Assembly (NCBI GenBank): GCA_029254375.1
Contig: JAQWXR010000050.1
Span: 30,047-94,046, forward strand
Length of the DNA: 64,000 nt
Direction of reading: 5' to 3'
Source of the DNA: Schleiferiaceae bacterium
GTDB taxonomy: Bacteria; Bacteroidota; Bacteroidia; Flavobacteriales; Schleiferiaceae
Part shown: positions 1-9,002 of the stretch, piece by piece
Layout: each line of letters begins with the position of its first letter
Position numbering within the stretch: the stretch's first letter is position 1
Notes under the pieces: model-generated
Seen by the model: the letters and a program-made list of their open reading frames with translations, nothing else
Told to the model about the DNA's origin: nothing
Database searches by the model: none
Program-made: the position numbers and the translations under genes

Positions 1-1036
1 CCACTTGAGCCGCCGCAATCCAGATCACGGCATCTAATCCCCCTTGGTAGGCCGGTGGTAAATAGGCAAAGGCCCAAGGACTCAAGGCAAGAACCGAAAG
101 GAAAATAAAGCCGGAGGCCAACCACTGCGACTGAAGGCTGCGCTCTCCGAGTTGCTTTACCTCATCCCACGCTTCGGCAGCTACCATTTTAGAAATGATC
201 GGACGCAAGGAGGCATTCATCGCCTTCATAGGCATGGATACAATGATGCCAAAATTGAAGGCAATACTGTAATGCGCCACCGCGGTGAGACCCAACCAGG
301 CCCCAACCATGAGGATATCCAGCTGCCCAAAAGCCATTTGAGCCGCCACCGTAATCAGCATGATTCCCGAATAATGGAGCATCGCTTTGCGTGGCCATGG
401 CGCCTCGTTTGTCGAGGATTCTGCGCTTGACGTAAGGGATCGACTACGTTGCCAAATCCAGATGGCTTGGAGCGCATAACCCAACAGAAGTGCGAGAAGA
501 AAGCCCTGCTGGTCTTGAAGGGCGCCCGACATGCGCATGAGTAAGAGCAGTGTAAGCCATCCCTTTCGCCCCGCATCCTTGAGCCAATAAGGCAAAATGA
601 CCCGTTGGGCATGAATGAGTAAAGCCGCAAACAATTCAAAGGCCACATAGGCCACTGCCATAGGTAGTAAAAATGCCAATTCATCGCGCTCAACTCCCCC
701 CGACAATTTGACCAAATAGGCCTTGCCTTGAGGATGTGCCAAACCCATAGCCAAGAGCAAAAGCAAACCGACGGATAGCAGAAGACCGAAGCGAAACGCC
801 TTGGTTCGCTGAATCGGGTTCATTTTGGGTAAGAAGGTCACTAATGTTTGTGGCCATCCAATGTGCGCTATAGCCCCCAAAAGCAAGGAGGCCGAAATTA
901 ACCAACGTACCCCGCCCATGTTTTCCGGATTGGGAAAGGCCAGAGGGAAGAGAACTAGCGCATTTAACGCCCCAAGCAGGACCCCTAGGTAGCCCGATAG
1001 GAGGTTCCACGCCGACTGACGCTGAACTATGCCCAT
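1..1036 (-). CDS. Polysaccharide flippase (Wzx-like), 3' end beyond window
   Basis: Reading the minus strand from ATG at 1036 gives an open frame of about 345 residues with no stop before the window edge, so the gene is partial. It begins MGIVQRQSAWNLLSGYLGVL and is almost all hydrophobic helices with short charged loops. This matches the start and layout of Bacteroidota oligosaccharide or O-antigen flippases of the MATE/MVF superfamily, which move lipid-linked glycans across the inner membrane. The start overlaps the last 10 bases of the upstream sulfotransferase, so the two are translationally coupled. The glycan neighbours (sulfotransferase, YfhO-like, GT4) support a role in surface polysaccharide export. 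The substrate cannot be read from the sequence. Confidence 0.8.
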   Translation of the reverse strand, partial: MGIVQRQSAWNLLSGYLGVLLGALNALVLFPLAFPNPENMGGVRWLISASLLLGAIAHIGWPQTLVTFLPKMNPIQRTKAFRFGLLLSVGLLLLLAMGLAHPQGKAYLVKLSGGVERDELAFLLPMAVAYVAFELFAALLIHAQRVILPYWLKDAGRKGWLTLLLLMRMSGALQDQQGFLLALLLGYALQAIWIWQRSRSLTSSAESSTNEAPWPRKAMLHYSGIMLITVAAQMAFGQLDILMVGAWLGLTAVAHYSIAFNFGIIVSMPMKAMNASLRPIISKMVAAEAWDEVKQLGERSLQSQWLASGFIFLSVLALSPWAFAYLPPAYQGGLDAVIWIAAAQV

Positions 1037-1872
1037 GGAGACAGGTCTAATTCCGGGAAGGCCGCTTGTAAGGCTGCAACACTTGGGGCATATTCCGCTT
1101 TCACGACCTGCGTTATCGCTGCATCGCCTGGGTCTTTTACAGGCATTTTCCCTGCATTTAAACGGAGGTATATGGGAAGTAAAGCCTCTTGGATGCTGTG
1201 TGGTACGTAGCGCTGAAGCGCCAATCCTGCCCGGTGCATCGCTTTATTTTTAATCGCCACCGTTTCATTGTGCTGGACAAAATCATACGATGCATAAAAT
1301 TCTGGGCTAATTCCCAGGAAACGAGCCATGTCTTCAACGGCCGCCTGTGGGTTCTTGACTAGGGCTTCAAAGGTGCTCACATGGATTCGATCCGGACCCA
1401 AGGCCTCGAGCCATGGCTTGAGATAATGAATGTAGTCTCCATGCAGCCGTAGTTCGCTGCGTTGGGCATACGTTCCCCAATCCTCTTGGATACGCTTGGT
1501 CCGATAGCGTTCAAAGCGATACTGACTATAGAGACGCGCGCTGGGCTCTCGAAGCACAAAGAATACTTTGGGATTCGAGGGCAAGGAAGGGATGCGCTGC
1601 AAGGCATTTTGGTAATAAATGTAGGGAGCGGTTGCCTCGAGACGGATCGGAGATTTGGAACATTTTTGAAAATAATCTGCGTAGCTTTCCAATCCGTGTT
1701 CCAGGCAATTGGCGCGCAAATTGAAGCGATTGACGTCATCCGCAAAGAAAAAGGTTTCCTTCACAGGAGAAGCACAAACCTCTGGGTGGGCAGAGAGCCA
1801 AAAGTAGAGTGAGCTCGTCCCGCACTTAGGGGCACCAGCCACAATGGCGTTCGGAAGGCGATTTGGCTCCAT
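1027..1872 (-). CDS. Sulfotransferase (PAPS-dependent family)
   Basis: A 281-residue protein from ATG 1872; an upstream in-frame start at 1908 would add 12 residues and is less likely. Residues 15-22 (PKCGTSSL) form the 5'-phosphosulfate-binding loop. FFVLREPSARLYSQ at about 104-117 carries the Arg and Ser of the 3'-phosphate-binding motif. The family transfers sulfate from PAPS to sugar or other hydroxyls, typically in the cytoplasm. Overlap with the flippase downstream suggests it sulfates a surface glycan or its precursor; that is inference. A box TTACTTTG (one mismatch to TAnnTTTG) ends 8 bases before the start. The gene diverges from the YfhO-like gene. Confidence 0.85.
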   Translation of the reverse strand: MEPNRLPNAIVAGAPKCGTSSLYFWLSAHPEVCASPVKETFFFADDVNRFNLRANCLEHGLESYADYFQKCSKSPIRLEATAPYIYYQNALQRIPSLPSNPKVFFVLREPSARLYSQYRFERYRTKRIQEDWGTYAQRSELRLHGDYIHYLKPWLEALGPDRIHVSTFEALVKNPQAAVEDMARFLGISPEFYASYDFVQHNETVAIKNKAMHRAGLALQRYVPHSIQEALLPIYLRLNAGKMPVKDPGDAAITQVVKAEYAPSVAALQAAFPELDLSPWA

Positions 1873-1880
1873 ATTTCGCC

Positions 1881-1888
1881 CAAAGTAA
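1881..1888 (-). promoter_or_regulatory. Probable -7 promoter box for the sulfotransferase
   Basis: On the minus strand TTACTTTG matches the Bacteroidota -7 consensus TAnnTTTG at seven of eight positions and ends 8 bases before ATG 1872. I see no clear -33 TTTG at the right distance, so support is moderate. Confidence 0.4.
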
Positions 1889-1934
1889 CGATGATTTGTT
1901 CGTAACATTGCCCTTTCGCAACAATATCCCCCTA

Positions 1935-4409
1935 ATGATGGACCTCCTTAAAAAGCATCTCTTCGCCTGGATCCTTCCCAGTCTCATTCTTTTGGCCACT
2001 ACGGCAGTCTATTTTGCCCCTGTGGTCTTTGGAGACCAGCAAATTGCCCAAGACGATATTCTCATGGGTCTCGCTAAAGGCCGCGAGATTGTGGAATACC
2101 GGGCCGAACATGCCGCGGAGCCCTTGTGGACCAATTCGATGTTTTCGGGCATGCCCACCTTCCAAATTGCGACGGACTACCCCAACAACGGACTGAGTTA
2201 CGTTCAAGGGGCATTATCCACCTTGCTGATTGAAAAATCAGGCATTTACATCATTGTATCCTTGATGATTGGCTTCTTTGCCCTCCTACGAAGTGAAGGT
2301 GTTCGCATGCCTCTCGCCATAGTTGGAGCACTCGCCTTCGGCTTTTCTGCCTTTTTTATTATCTCACTGAGTGCCGGGCACAATGCCAAAATTCGCACGG
2401 CCGCATACATGGCGCCCCTGCTGATGGGCGTTCTACTGACCTTGCGCGGCCGTCTCTGGCTGGGCTTCGCGCTGACCGCCCTCTTTACTGGCTTGAGCAT
2501 CCATGCTAATCACTTCCAAATCACCTACTATACGGCCATTCCTGTATTCGCGATGATCCTTGCGTTCATGTTTGCCGCCATCCGCACGGGCGAAATCGCA
2601 CAATGGGCCAAACGTACTGGCTTGCTGGCCGCCGCGGCACTTCTCGGTATGGGACCAAATGCGGGCAACCTCTGGTCCTCCTATGCTTATACGCAAGAGT
2701 CGATGCGTGGCGGGCACTCCGCCCTCGCTGAAGGCGATGGCGAAACCGCCCAAGGACTAGACTTCGACTATGCCATGAGCTGGTCTTACGGCATCGGTGA
2801 AACGGTCAATCTCTTCGTTCCCAATGCCACAGGAGGCGGTTCGAAGCAATCCTATGACGGTAGCCAAACCATGGACTTTTTAACGAAAAATTTCCAAGGA
2901 CAAGGCATGGGTCGAGCCCAAGCCGAACGCAGTGCGAACCAATACGCCGGTCAAGTGCTTTACTCCGGTGATCAATCCATGGTCAACGGGGCCTACTACA
3001 TTGGGGCGATTGTTTTCTTCCTGTTCATCCTTGGATTGTTTTTAGTCCGCGGTCCTATACTCTGGGGCTCGCTCGGTGCTCTGGCCATTGCTTTGCTCAT
3101 GGCTTGGGGGAAAAACGCCACCTGGTTCAATGAATTCCTCTTCCATCACCTTCCGCTTTACAACAAATTCCGTGTGCCGAGCATGGCCTTGGTGATGTCC
3201 TTTGTTTTGGTCCCCCTACTTGGCTTCAAAGGCTTGGAGGCTCTTTTGGCCAGGGACAAGGAGGACGCTGTGAAGGTCCTATTGCGCGCCCTTTACATTT
3301 CAGGAGGGGCTGGGGTCCTTCTTTGGGTGCTCGGAGCAAGTCTCCTGGGCGTTGAAGGGGCAAATGACAGTATTTGGGTGAATCAAGGATTCAATTTGGA
3401 TATGATCATGGACGATCGGAGGGCACTCCTTCGTGCTTCCGCTTTGCGTTCTACCCTCTTCATTATTGCAGCCGCCGCTGCCATCTGGCTGCACATCCAG
3501 CGCAAAATAAAATTAGAATACCTCGCGGTCGCTCTTGGCCTATTGATCATCGTTGACCTCTGGGGATTTGATAAAGATCAACTAGGTGAAGACGACTTAA
3601 TTTCCACGCGGAATTTGGCCAAGCAGCAAGAGCCGAGCGCCACGGACCAATTCATTTTAAAGGATACCGATCCGCACTACCGCGTTTTGAATACGACGGT
3701 GAGCTTGACTTCGGACGCCTACACTTCGGCTTTTCACAAGTCCATTGGCGGCTATCATGGTGCCAAGTTGGCCCGCTATCAAGACCTTATCAATGGGCAA
3801 ATGAGCCAAGGAAATATGGCTGTATTTAGCATGCTCAATGCCAAATGGTTCATCGTAGACAATGGACAAAATGGCACGACCGCCCAAATGAATCCGAACG
3901 CTTGCGGTCACGCTTGGTTTCCTAAAGAAATTAAACTAGTTGACGGTGCTAAAGAGGCCATGGAAGCCCTTTCAGACTTTAACCCAATGACCACGGCCAT
4001 TTTTGAATCCGACATGATTGCGCAGGAACAAGCTCAGGATTGGGTGACGAAACTGCCTCTACCCGGAGACTCATCGATCCAAAGCCTGACGCTCACGAGT
4101 TACGCGCCCAACCGTATGGTATACCAAGTTTCAAGTCTTGAAAAAGATCAGCTAGCTGTCTTCTCAGAAATCTTTTATGAGGCGCCCGGCCAATCTTGGA
4201 CCGCCCTAGCCAATGGAGAATCTATCGACATCCTTCGATGTAATTATCTCTTGCGTTCCGCCGTCCTTCCTGCGGGAACGACGGAGGTCATCTTTGAGTT
4301 CCATCCCGACACCTACTACATCGGAGAGAAAATAAACTTGGCCTTTTCTATTCTCTTGCTCATCGCCCTAGGGGCCGCCGTGTATGCGGAAATACGCCGT
4401 CGCGCCTAA
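1935..4409 (+). CDS. YfhO-family multi-pass membrane protein
   Basis: An 824-residue protein. The frame is open from 1863, but the hydrophobic N-terminus begins at the paired ATGs 1935/1938 (MMDLLKKHLFAWILPSLILL), the likely start. About a dozen predicted membrane helices are followed by a soluble C-terminal part (roughly 590-790) and a last helix near the C-terminus. The layout resembles Bacteroidota YfhO-family proteins, GT-C-like membrane proteins that in Firmicutes take part in glycosylating lipoteichoic acid or similar polymers. Its donor and acceptor here are unknown. The GT4 gene starts 9 bases downstream, so the two probably form an operon. TAACATTG at 1903-1910 is a weak promoter candidate. 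Confidence 0.75.
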   Translation: MMDLLKKHLFAWILPSLILLATTAVYFAPVVFGDQQIAQDDILMGLAKGREIVEYRAEHAAEPLWTNSMFSGMPTFQIATDYPNNGLSYVQGALSTLLIEKSGIYIIVSLMIGFFALLRSEGVRMPLAIVGALAFGFSAFFIISLSAGHNAKIRTAAYMAPLLMGVLLTLRGRLWLGFALTALFTGLSIHANHFQITYYTAIPVFAMILAFMFAAIRTGEIAQWAKRTGLLAAAALLGMGPNAGNLWSSYAYTQESMRGGHSALAEGDGETAQGLDFDYAMSWSYGIGETVNLFVPNATGGGSKQSYDGSQTMDFLTKNFQGQGMGRAQAERSANQYAGQVLYSGDQSMVNGAYYIGAIVFFLFILGLFLVRGPILWGSLGALAIALLMAWGKNATWFNEFLFHHLPLYNKFRVPSMALVMSFVLVPLLGFKGLEALLARDKEDAVKVLLRALYISGGAGVLLWVLGASLLGVEGANDSIWVNQGFNLDMIMDDRRALLRASALRSTLFIIAAAAAIWLHIQRKIKLEYLAVALGLLIIVDLWGFDKDQLGEDDLISTRNLAKQQEPSATDQFILKDTDPHYRVLNTTVSLTSDAYTSAFHKSIGGYHGAKLARYQDLINGQMSQGNMAVFSMLNAKWFIVDNGQNGTTAQMNPNACGHAWFPKEIKLVDGAKEAMEALSDFNPMTTAIFESDMIAQEQAQDWVTKLPLPGDSSIQSLTLTSYAPNRMVYQVSSLEKDQLAVFSEIFYEAPGQSWTALANGESIDILRCNYLLRSAVLPAGTTEVIFEFHPDTYYIGEKINLAFSILLLIALGAAVYAEIRRRA

Positions 4410-4418
4410 GGCCTGCTC

Positions 4419-5696
4419 ATGCGATTGCTGGTCATCTCCTATTATTGGCCACCGGCAGGCGGTCCGGGAGTTCAGCGTTGGCTAAAGACCAGCCTAGCCC
4501 TTTCTGAGCTAGGTCATCAGGTCGAAATTTTGACCGTAGACCCCCGGTATGCTACCTATCCTTTGCGGGATGAAAGCCTCATGCAAGAGGCGAAACCTCT
4601 CACAGTGCATCACACAGCGGCACGAGACTGGTTCGCCGCCTATCAGAAGCTAACGCGCAGAAAGGAAGTGCCGTTTAGTGGCTTTGCCAATCAAGCGGGT
4701 CGACCAGGACCTATCCAGCGGCTATCGCGCTTTATTCGGGGAAATTTTTTCCTTCCAGACCCCCGACGAGGGTGGAATGGCTATGCCCTTTCCAAGGCCC
4801 GTCAGCTGAACGGAAAATTACCTTTTGATCTGGTCATCACCACGGGGCCGCCGCATTCCACCCATCTCATTGGGCGATCGCTCAAGAGACAGCTCGGACT
4901 CCAGTGGTGGGCGGACTTTCGGGATCCATGGACCGACATTTACTATTATGATCGCTTCTACCCTAGCCGTTGGGCAAGGAGTTTAGATGCCCGCATGGAG
5001 CGTTCAGTGCTCAACGAAGCTGATCGTATCATCACGGTAGCCAAAGATTTACAGCGCTTGTTCGATCTAAAGGCTCCAGGACTTTCGGCGCGTTGCCATA
5101 TCATGCCCAATGGCTATGATCCGGCAGATTTTAGCCTAGAGGATGTCGCCCCTCAGAACAGCGTATTTACCATCGCCTACACGGGTACATTAACCCTCGA
5201 ATATCCCGTGAAACAGGTTGAGGAAGCGCTACGACAAATTTTACACACTGGCCGGGCTTTGCGCTTGCGCATTGCAGGAAGGCCGGCCAAGGAATTTGAA
5301 GCCCATATGGAGCTGCTAACGCATGAATTTTCCAATTTTCACGCCGAATTCCTGGGATACCTAGCGCATAAAAATTCTGTGATGGTACTTCAGGAGGCAG
5401 ACGCCCTTCTTCTTTTGATTCCAGAATTACCCAATAACAAGGGCATCTTGACCGGGAAGTTGTTCGAGTACCTCGGAAGTGGTCGACCCATTTGGGGCTT
5501 CGGACCCGTCGATGGAGATGCCCATGAGATTATACACGACTGTGACGCAGGAGGACTTTTTGAATCTTCCTCAGAAGCCGCCCAGTGCCTCCTTGAATGG
5601 ATGGACGAAGGGAAATCGGGCGCCTCGTTCGAGGCACGCCGGTCGTACACTCGAAAAGGTCTTGCTCAGAAACTAATGGACTCGGAAGCAACTTAA
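4419..5696 (+). CDS. Glycosyltransferase, family 4 (GT-B fold)
   Basis: A 425-residue protein. The N-terminus MRLLVISYYWPPAGGPGVQR carries the glycine-rich acceptor-side loop of GT4 enzymes. The C-terminal half has the donor-binding segment GKLFEYLGSGRPIWGFG, with the Glu that contacts the nucleotide sugar ribose. WADFRDPWTD near residue 165 is typical of the Bacteroidota subgroup. The enzyme should work at the cytoplasmic face of the membrane, adding a sugar to a lipid-linked or polymer acceptor. It follows the YfhO-like gene closely and ends convergently with carB. The sugar specificity cannot be assigned. Confidence 0.85.
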   Translation: MRLLVISYYWPPAGGPGVQRWLKTSLALSELGHQVEILTVDPRYATYPLRDESLMQEAKPLTVHHTAARDWFAAYQKLTRRKEVPFSGFANQAGRPGPIQRLSRFIRGNFFLPDPRRGWNGYALSKARQLNGKLPFDLVITTGPPHSTHLIGRSLKRQLGLQWWADFRDPWTDIYYYDRFYPSRWARSLDARMERSVLNEADRIITVAKDLQRLFDLKAPGLSARCHIMPNGYDPADFSLEDVAPQNSVFTIAYTGTLTLEYPVKQVEEALRQILHTGRALRLRIAGRPAKEFEAHMELLTHEFSNFHAEFLGYLAHKNSVMVLQEADALLLLIPELPNNKGILTGKLFEYLGSGRPIWGFGPVDGDAHEIIHDCDAGGLFESSSEAAQCLLEWMDEGKSGASFEARRSYTRKGLAQKLMDSEAT

Positions 5697-5832
5697 AAAT
5701 CCACGTAAAGTGTGCTCCCCGCCATGGAAGGTCTTTTCTAAGAATGGACTGTCCCGATTTTGGATGGGGTGCAGTCCGTGCACTTTAACCTTTTAACCCA
5801 TACACGCTTTTACTCCTAGCGAGGCACGAGAT
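5697..5832. other. Convergent intergenic region with nested inverted repeats
   Basis: This 136-base gap separates the 3' ends of the GT4 gene (+) and carB (-). It holds an inner stem GGACTG (5746-5751) / CAGTCC (5772-5777) enclosed by an outer repeat AAAGTG (5707-5712) / CACTTT (5781-5786), followed by two TTTTAACCC-like runs. There is no long T tract after the stem. It may act as a terminator for one or both genes, or be a structured RNA. No open frame of note is present. Confidence 0.4.
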
Positions 5833-8682
5833 CTACTTGGATAGATAGAAGTTTCGCTCCGAATAAAGCTTTCGGAACAAGGGGTCACGAAGGTTATCAA
5901 TGAAGTAGATGGCTTCTCCGGTCGACTTCATCTGGGGGCCGAGCGTTTTATTGACGTTCGGAAACTTGTTAAAGCTAAATACAGGTGCTTTAATTGCCCA
6001 CCCTTCTAACTGTGGATTAAAGTTGAAGTCCTTCACCTTTTTTTCTCCCAGCATGACTTTTACCGCCGCATTAACATACGACTCCTTGTAGGCTTTGCAG
6101 ATAAACGGTACGGTACGTGATGCCCTTGGATTTGCTTCAATGATGTATACCGTATCGTTCTTGATAGCAAACTGAATATTGATCAATCCGACGGTGCCCA
6201 AGCCTTTGGCAATGGTAAGCGTGTGATCAATGATTTGCTGCATCACCAACTCCCCCAGATTAAAAGGGGGTAAGGTAGCATTGGAATCCCCTGAGTGCAC
6301 ACCACAGGGCTCAATATGCTCCATAATCCCGATTATGTAGACATCTTCCCCATCACAAATAGCGTCGGCTTCAGCTTCAATGGCACCTTCGAGATAATGA
6401 TCCAATAGGACACGGTTCCCGGGGAAATCTTTGAACAACTCCACGACATGCGTTTCTAGCTCTTCATCGTTGATGACAATTTTCATTCCTTGTCCACCAA
6501 GTACATAGGACGGACGGACCAAAATGGGGTAGCCCAGTTCGGCAGCCACTTCGCGTGCCTCATCGGCATGGGTGATCACGTCAAAGCGTGGGAATGGAAT
6601 ATTATATTCCTGCAATCGATTTGAAAAGCGGCCACGATCCTCCGCCAAGTCCAAACTTTCAAAGCTGGTTCCCAAAATCGGAATGCCAAAGCGCTGGAGC
6701 TTTTCAGCAAGCTTCAGAGCCGTTTGACCACCAAGTTGAACGATAACGCCTTTGGGCTTCTCATTACGGATGATGTCATAAATGTGCTCCCAAAAGACCG
6801 GCTCAAAATACAGTTTGTCAGCCGTATCAAAATCAGTCGATACCGTTTCCGGATTACAGTTGATCATGATGGTTTCATAGCCACATTCTTTGGCGGCTAA
6901 TACCCCATGGACGCACGAATAATCAAACTCAATGCCTTGGCCAATTCGATTGGGGCCGGAGCCCAGGATCACCACTTTTTCGCGTTCGGAGACCAGCACT
7001 TCGTTTTCAGCGTAGGTTTCACCGGCAGCATTCTGCATGGGAAGTTCAAATGTGGAATAATAATAGGGTGTTAATGCTGGGAACTCAGCGGCGCAGGTAT
7101 CGACGAGTTTCCAAACGCGCTCGATGCCCATTTCAACTCGTTTGCTGTGAATTTCAGATTCCAAGCAGCGCGTCATGTGGGCAATTTGACGGTCGGCAAA
7201 TCCTTTCCTTTTGGCATCCAAAAGGAGTTCAAATGGAATGCTTGCCAGATGGTGTTTTTCTAGTTTTTTCTGGGTCTCTACCAAGTCTTCTATTTGCTTT
7301 AAAAACCAAAGATCAATCTTGGTGATTTCATGGATTCGGCGCAAGGGAATCCCCATTTGCATGGCATCGTACAACACGAAAACCCGATCCCACGAAGCGT
7401 GTTCAAGCTTGTGCAAAATGATGTTTTGGTCCGTGATGCCCTTGCCATCCGCTCCTAAACCATTTCGACGTATTTCTAGTGATTGAGCGGCTTTGTGAAG
7501 GGCCTCTTGGAAGCTTCGACCAATGCCCATCACTTCACCTACCGACTTCATTTGCAATCCTAAACGGCGATCTGCCCCCTCGAATTTGTCAAAATTCCAA
7601 CGTGGAATCTTCACGATTACGTAGTCCAAGGTGGGCTCAAAATAGGCCGTTGTGGTCTTGGTGATTTGGTTACTTAACTCATCTAAGGTGTAGCCAATCG
7701 CCAACTTGGCGGCAATTTTGGCAATCGGATATCCCGTAGCCTTCGATGCCAATGCAGAAGAGCGTGAAACCCTTGGATTGATTTCTATGGCCACGATATC
7801 TTCGGCATCATCTGGGCTCACGGCGAACTGCACATTGCAACCCCCCGCAAAATTGCCAATGGAGCGCATCATGTGAATGGCCATGTTCCGCATTTTTTGA
7901 TAGGTGGTATCGCTCAAGGTCATAGCCGGAGCCACTGTAATAGAATCCCCCGTATGAATTCCCATAGGATCCATGTTTTCAATGGAGCAAATGATGATGA
8001 CGTTATCATTTTGATCGCGCAGCAGCTCCAATTCAAACTCTTTCCAACCCAAAAGTGCTTTGTCAATCATGACTTCATGAATGGGACTAATTTCCAATCC
8101 ACGCTGAAGCGCATCTTCAAATTCATCCTTGTTCCAAACAAAGGAGGCACCGCTCCCACCTAGGGTGTAGGATGCGCGAACGCACAAGGGGAATCCAAAT
8201 TCTTGCGCAATTTCTTTTCCTTTGAGATAGCTTTTGGCTGTCTTAGCCGGTGCCATGGGAATGCCGATTTTTTCCATCAACACCTTGAATTCCTCTCGGT
8301 CTTCGGTGACGTTAATTGCGTCAATATCTACCCCGATAATTTTCACTCCATAATCCTCCCATAAACCTTGCTTGTCGGCTTCAATGCACAAATTCAAGGC
8401 AGTTTGGCCGCCCATTGTTGGTAAAACAGCGTCAATCTTTCGCTCTTTAAGGATCTTTTCGAGGGATTCGATCTCCAAAGGCAGGAGGTAAATATGGTCC
8501 GCTACGACCTCATCTGTCATGATGGTCGCCGGGTTGGAATTGATGAGTGAAACCTCAATCCCTTCCTCGCGCAAGGATCGCGCAGCCTGGGATCCAGAGT
8601 AGTCAAACTCGCAGGCTTGACCGATTACAATGGGACCGCTACCTATGATAAGAATGGACTGGATATCGGAGTTTTTGGGCAT
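5833..8682 (-). CDS. carB: Carbamoyl-phosphate synthase large subunit, short form
   Basis: A 949-residue protein from ATG 8682 (MPKNSDIQSILIIGSGP); an open extension to 8739 runs back into the rpmH terminator and is rejected. It has two ATP-grasp halves: ILIIGSGPIVIGQACEFDYSG opens the first and VVILGSGPNRIGQGIEFDYS the second. With CarA it makes carbamoyl phosphate from glutamine, bicarbonate and ATP for pyrimidine and arginine synthesis. The E. coli protein has about 1,070 residues; this one stops soon after KSTGEAIYFIDN, so the C-terminal MGS-like allosteric domain is missing, as I recall for other Bacteroidota. carA is not in the window. It lies 94 bases after rpmH, beyond a hairpin terminator. 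Confidence 0.95.
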   Translation of the reverse strand: MPKNSDIQSILIIGSGPIVIGQACEFDYSGSQAARSLREEGIEVSLINSNPATIMTDEVVADHIYLLPLEIESLEKILKERKIDAVLPTMGGQTALNLCIEADKQGLWEDYGVKIIGVDIDAINVTEDREEFKVLMEKIGIPMAPAKTAKSYLKGKEIAQEFGFPLCVRASYTLGGSGASFVWNKDEFEDALQRGLEISPIHEVMIDKALLGWKEFELELLRDQNDNVIIICSIENMDPMGIHTGDSITVAPAMTLSDTTYQKMRNMAIHMMRSIGNFAGGCNVQFAVSPDDAEDIVAIEINPRVSRSSALASKATGYPIAKIAAKLAIGYTLDELSNQITKTTTAYFEPTLDYVIVKIPRWNFDKFEGADRRLGLQMKSVGEVMGIGRSFQEALHKAAQSLEIRRNGLGADGKGITDQNIILHKLEHASWDRVFVLYDAMQMGIPLRRIHEITKIDLWFLKQIEDLVETQKKLEKHHLASIPFELLLDAKRKGFADRQIAHMTRCLESEIHSKRVEMGIERVWKLVDTCAAEFPALTPYYYSTFELPMQNAAGETYAENEVLVSEREKVVILGSGPNRIGQGIEFDYSCVHGVLAAKECGYETIMINCNPETVSTDFDTADKLYFEPVFWEHIYDIIRNEKPKGVIVQLGGQTALKLAEKLQRFGIPILGTSFESLDLAEDRGRFSNRLQEYNIPFPRFDVITHADEAREVAAELGYPILVRPSYVLGGQGMKIVINDEELETHVVELFKDFPGNRVLLDHYLEGAIEAEADAICDGEDVYIIGIMEHIEPCGVHSGDSNATLPPFNLGELVMQQIIDHTLTIAKGLGTVGLINIQFAIKNDTVYIIEANPRASRTVPFICKAYKESYVNAAVKVMLGEKKVKDFNFNPQLEGWAIKAPVFSFNKFPNVNKTLGPQMKSTGEAIYFIDNLRDPLFRKLYSERNFYLSK

Positions 8683-8720
8683 TTCTTTTGATTTGTTCAA
8701 AAATGGGGACTGGTAGGCAC

Positions 8721-8752
8721 AAAAAAAAGGTGCTGCCACGGCAACACCTTCG
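8721..8752 (-). terminator. Intrinsic terminator after rpmH
   Basis: On the minus strand AAGGTG-TTGCC pairs with GGCA-CACCTT (plus positions 8727-8750) and is followed by eight T residues (plus-strand A run 8721-8728). This is a textbook rho-independent terminator between rpmH and carB, implying that carB is transcribed by read-through or from its own promoter. Confidence 0.8.
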
Positions 8753-8775
8753 AAATTATTAACAAGAATGACGCA

Positions 8776-8986
<211 letters not shown>

Positions 8987-8990
8987 TAGA

Positions 8991-8998
8991 TATCTTTG
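8991..8998 (+). promoter_or_regulatory. -7 box of the SDR gene, abutting the start codon
   Basis: TATCTTTG is a perfect TAnnTTTG match and ends 4 bases before ATG 9003. The expected transcription start falls on or beside the A of ATG, so the mRNA should be leaderless. No clear -33 TTTG is seen, only a T run at 8969-8973. Confidence 0.65.
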
Positions 8999-9002
8999 AA
9001 AA

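Noticed and set aside
690..1010. Minus-strand open frame of 106 residues (MEPPIGLPRG...)
   Set aside because: It is a frame shadow; the true flippase frame starts at 1036 and runs to the window edge without a stop.
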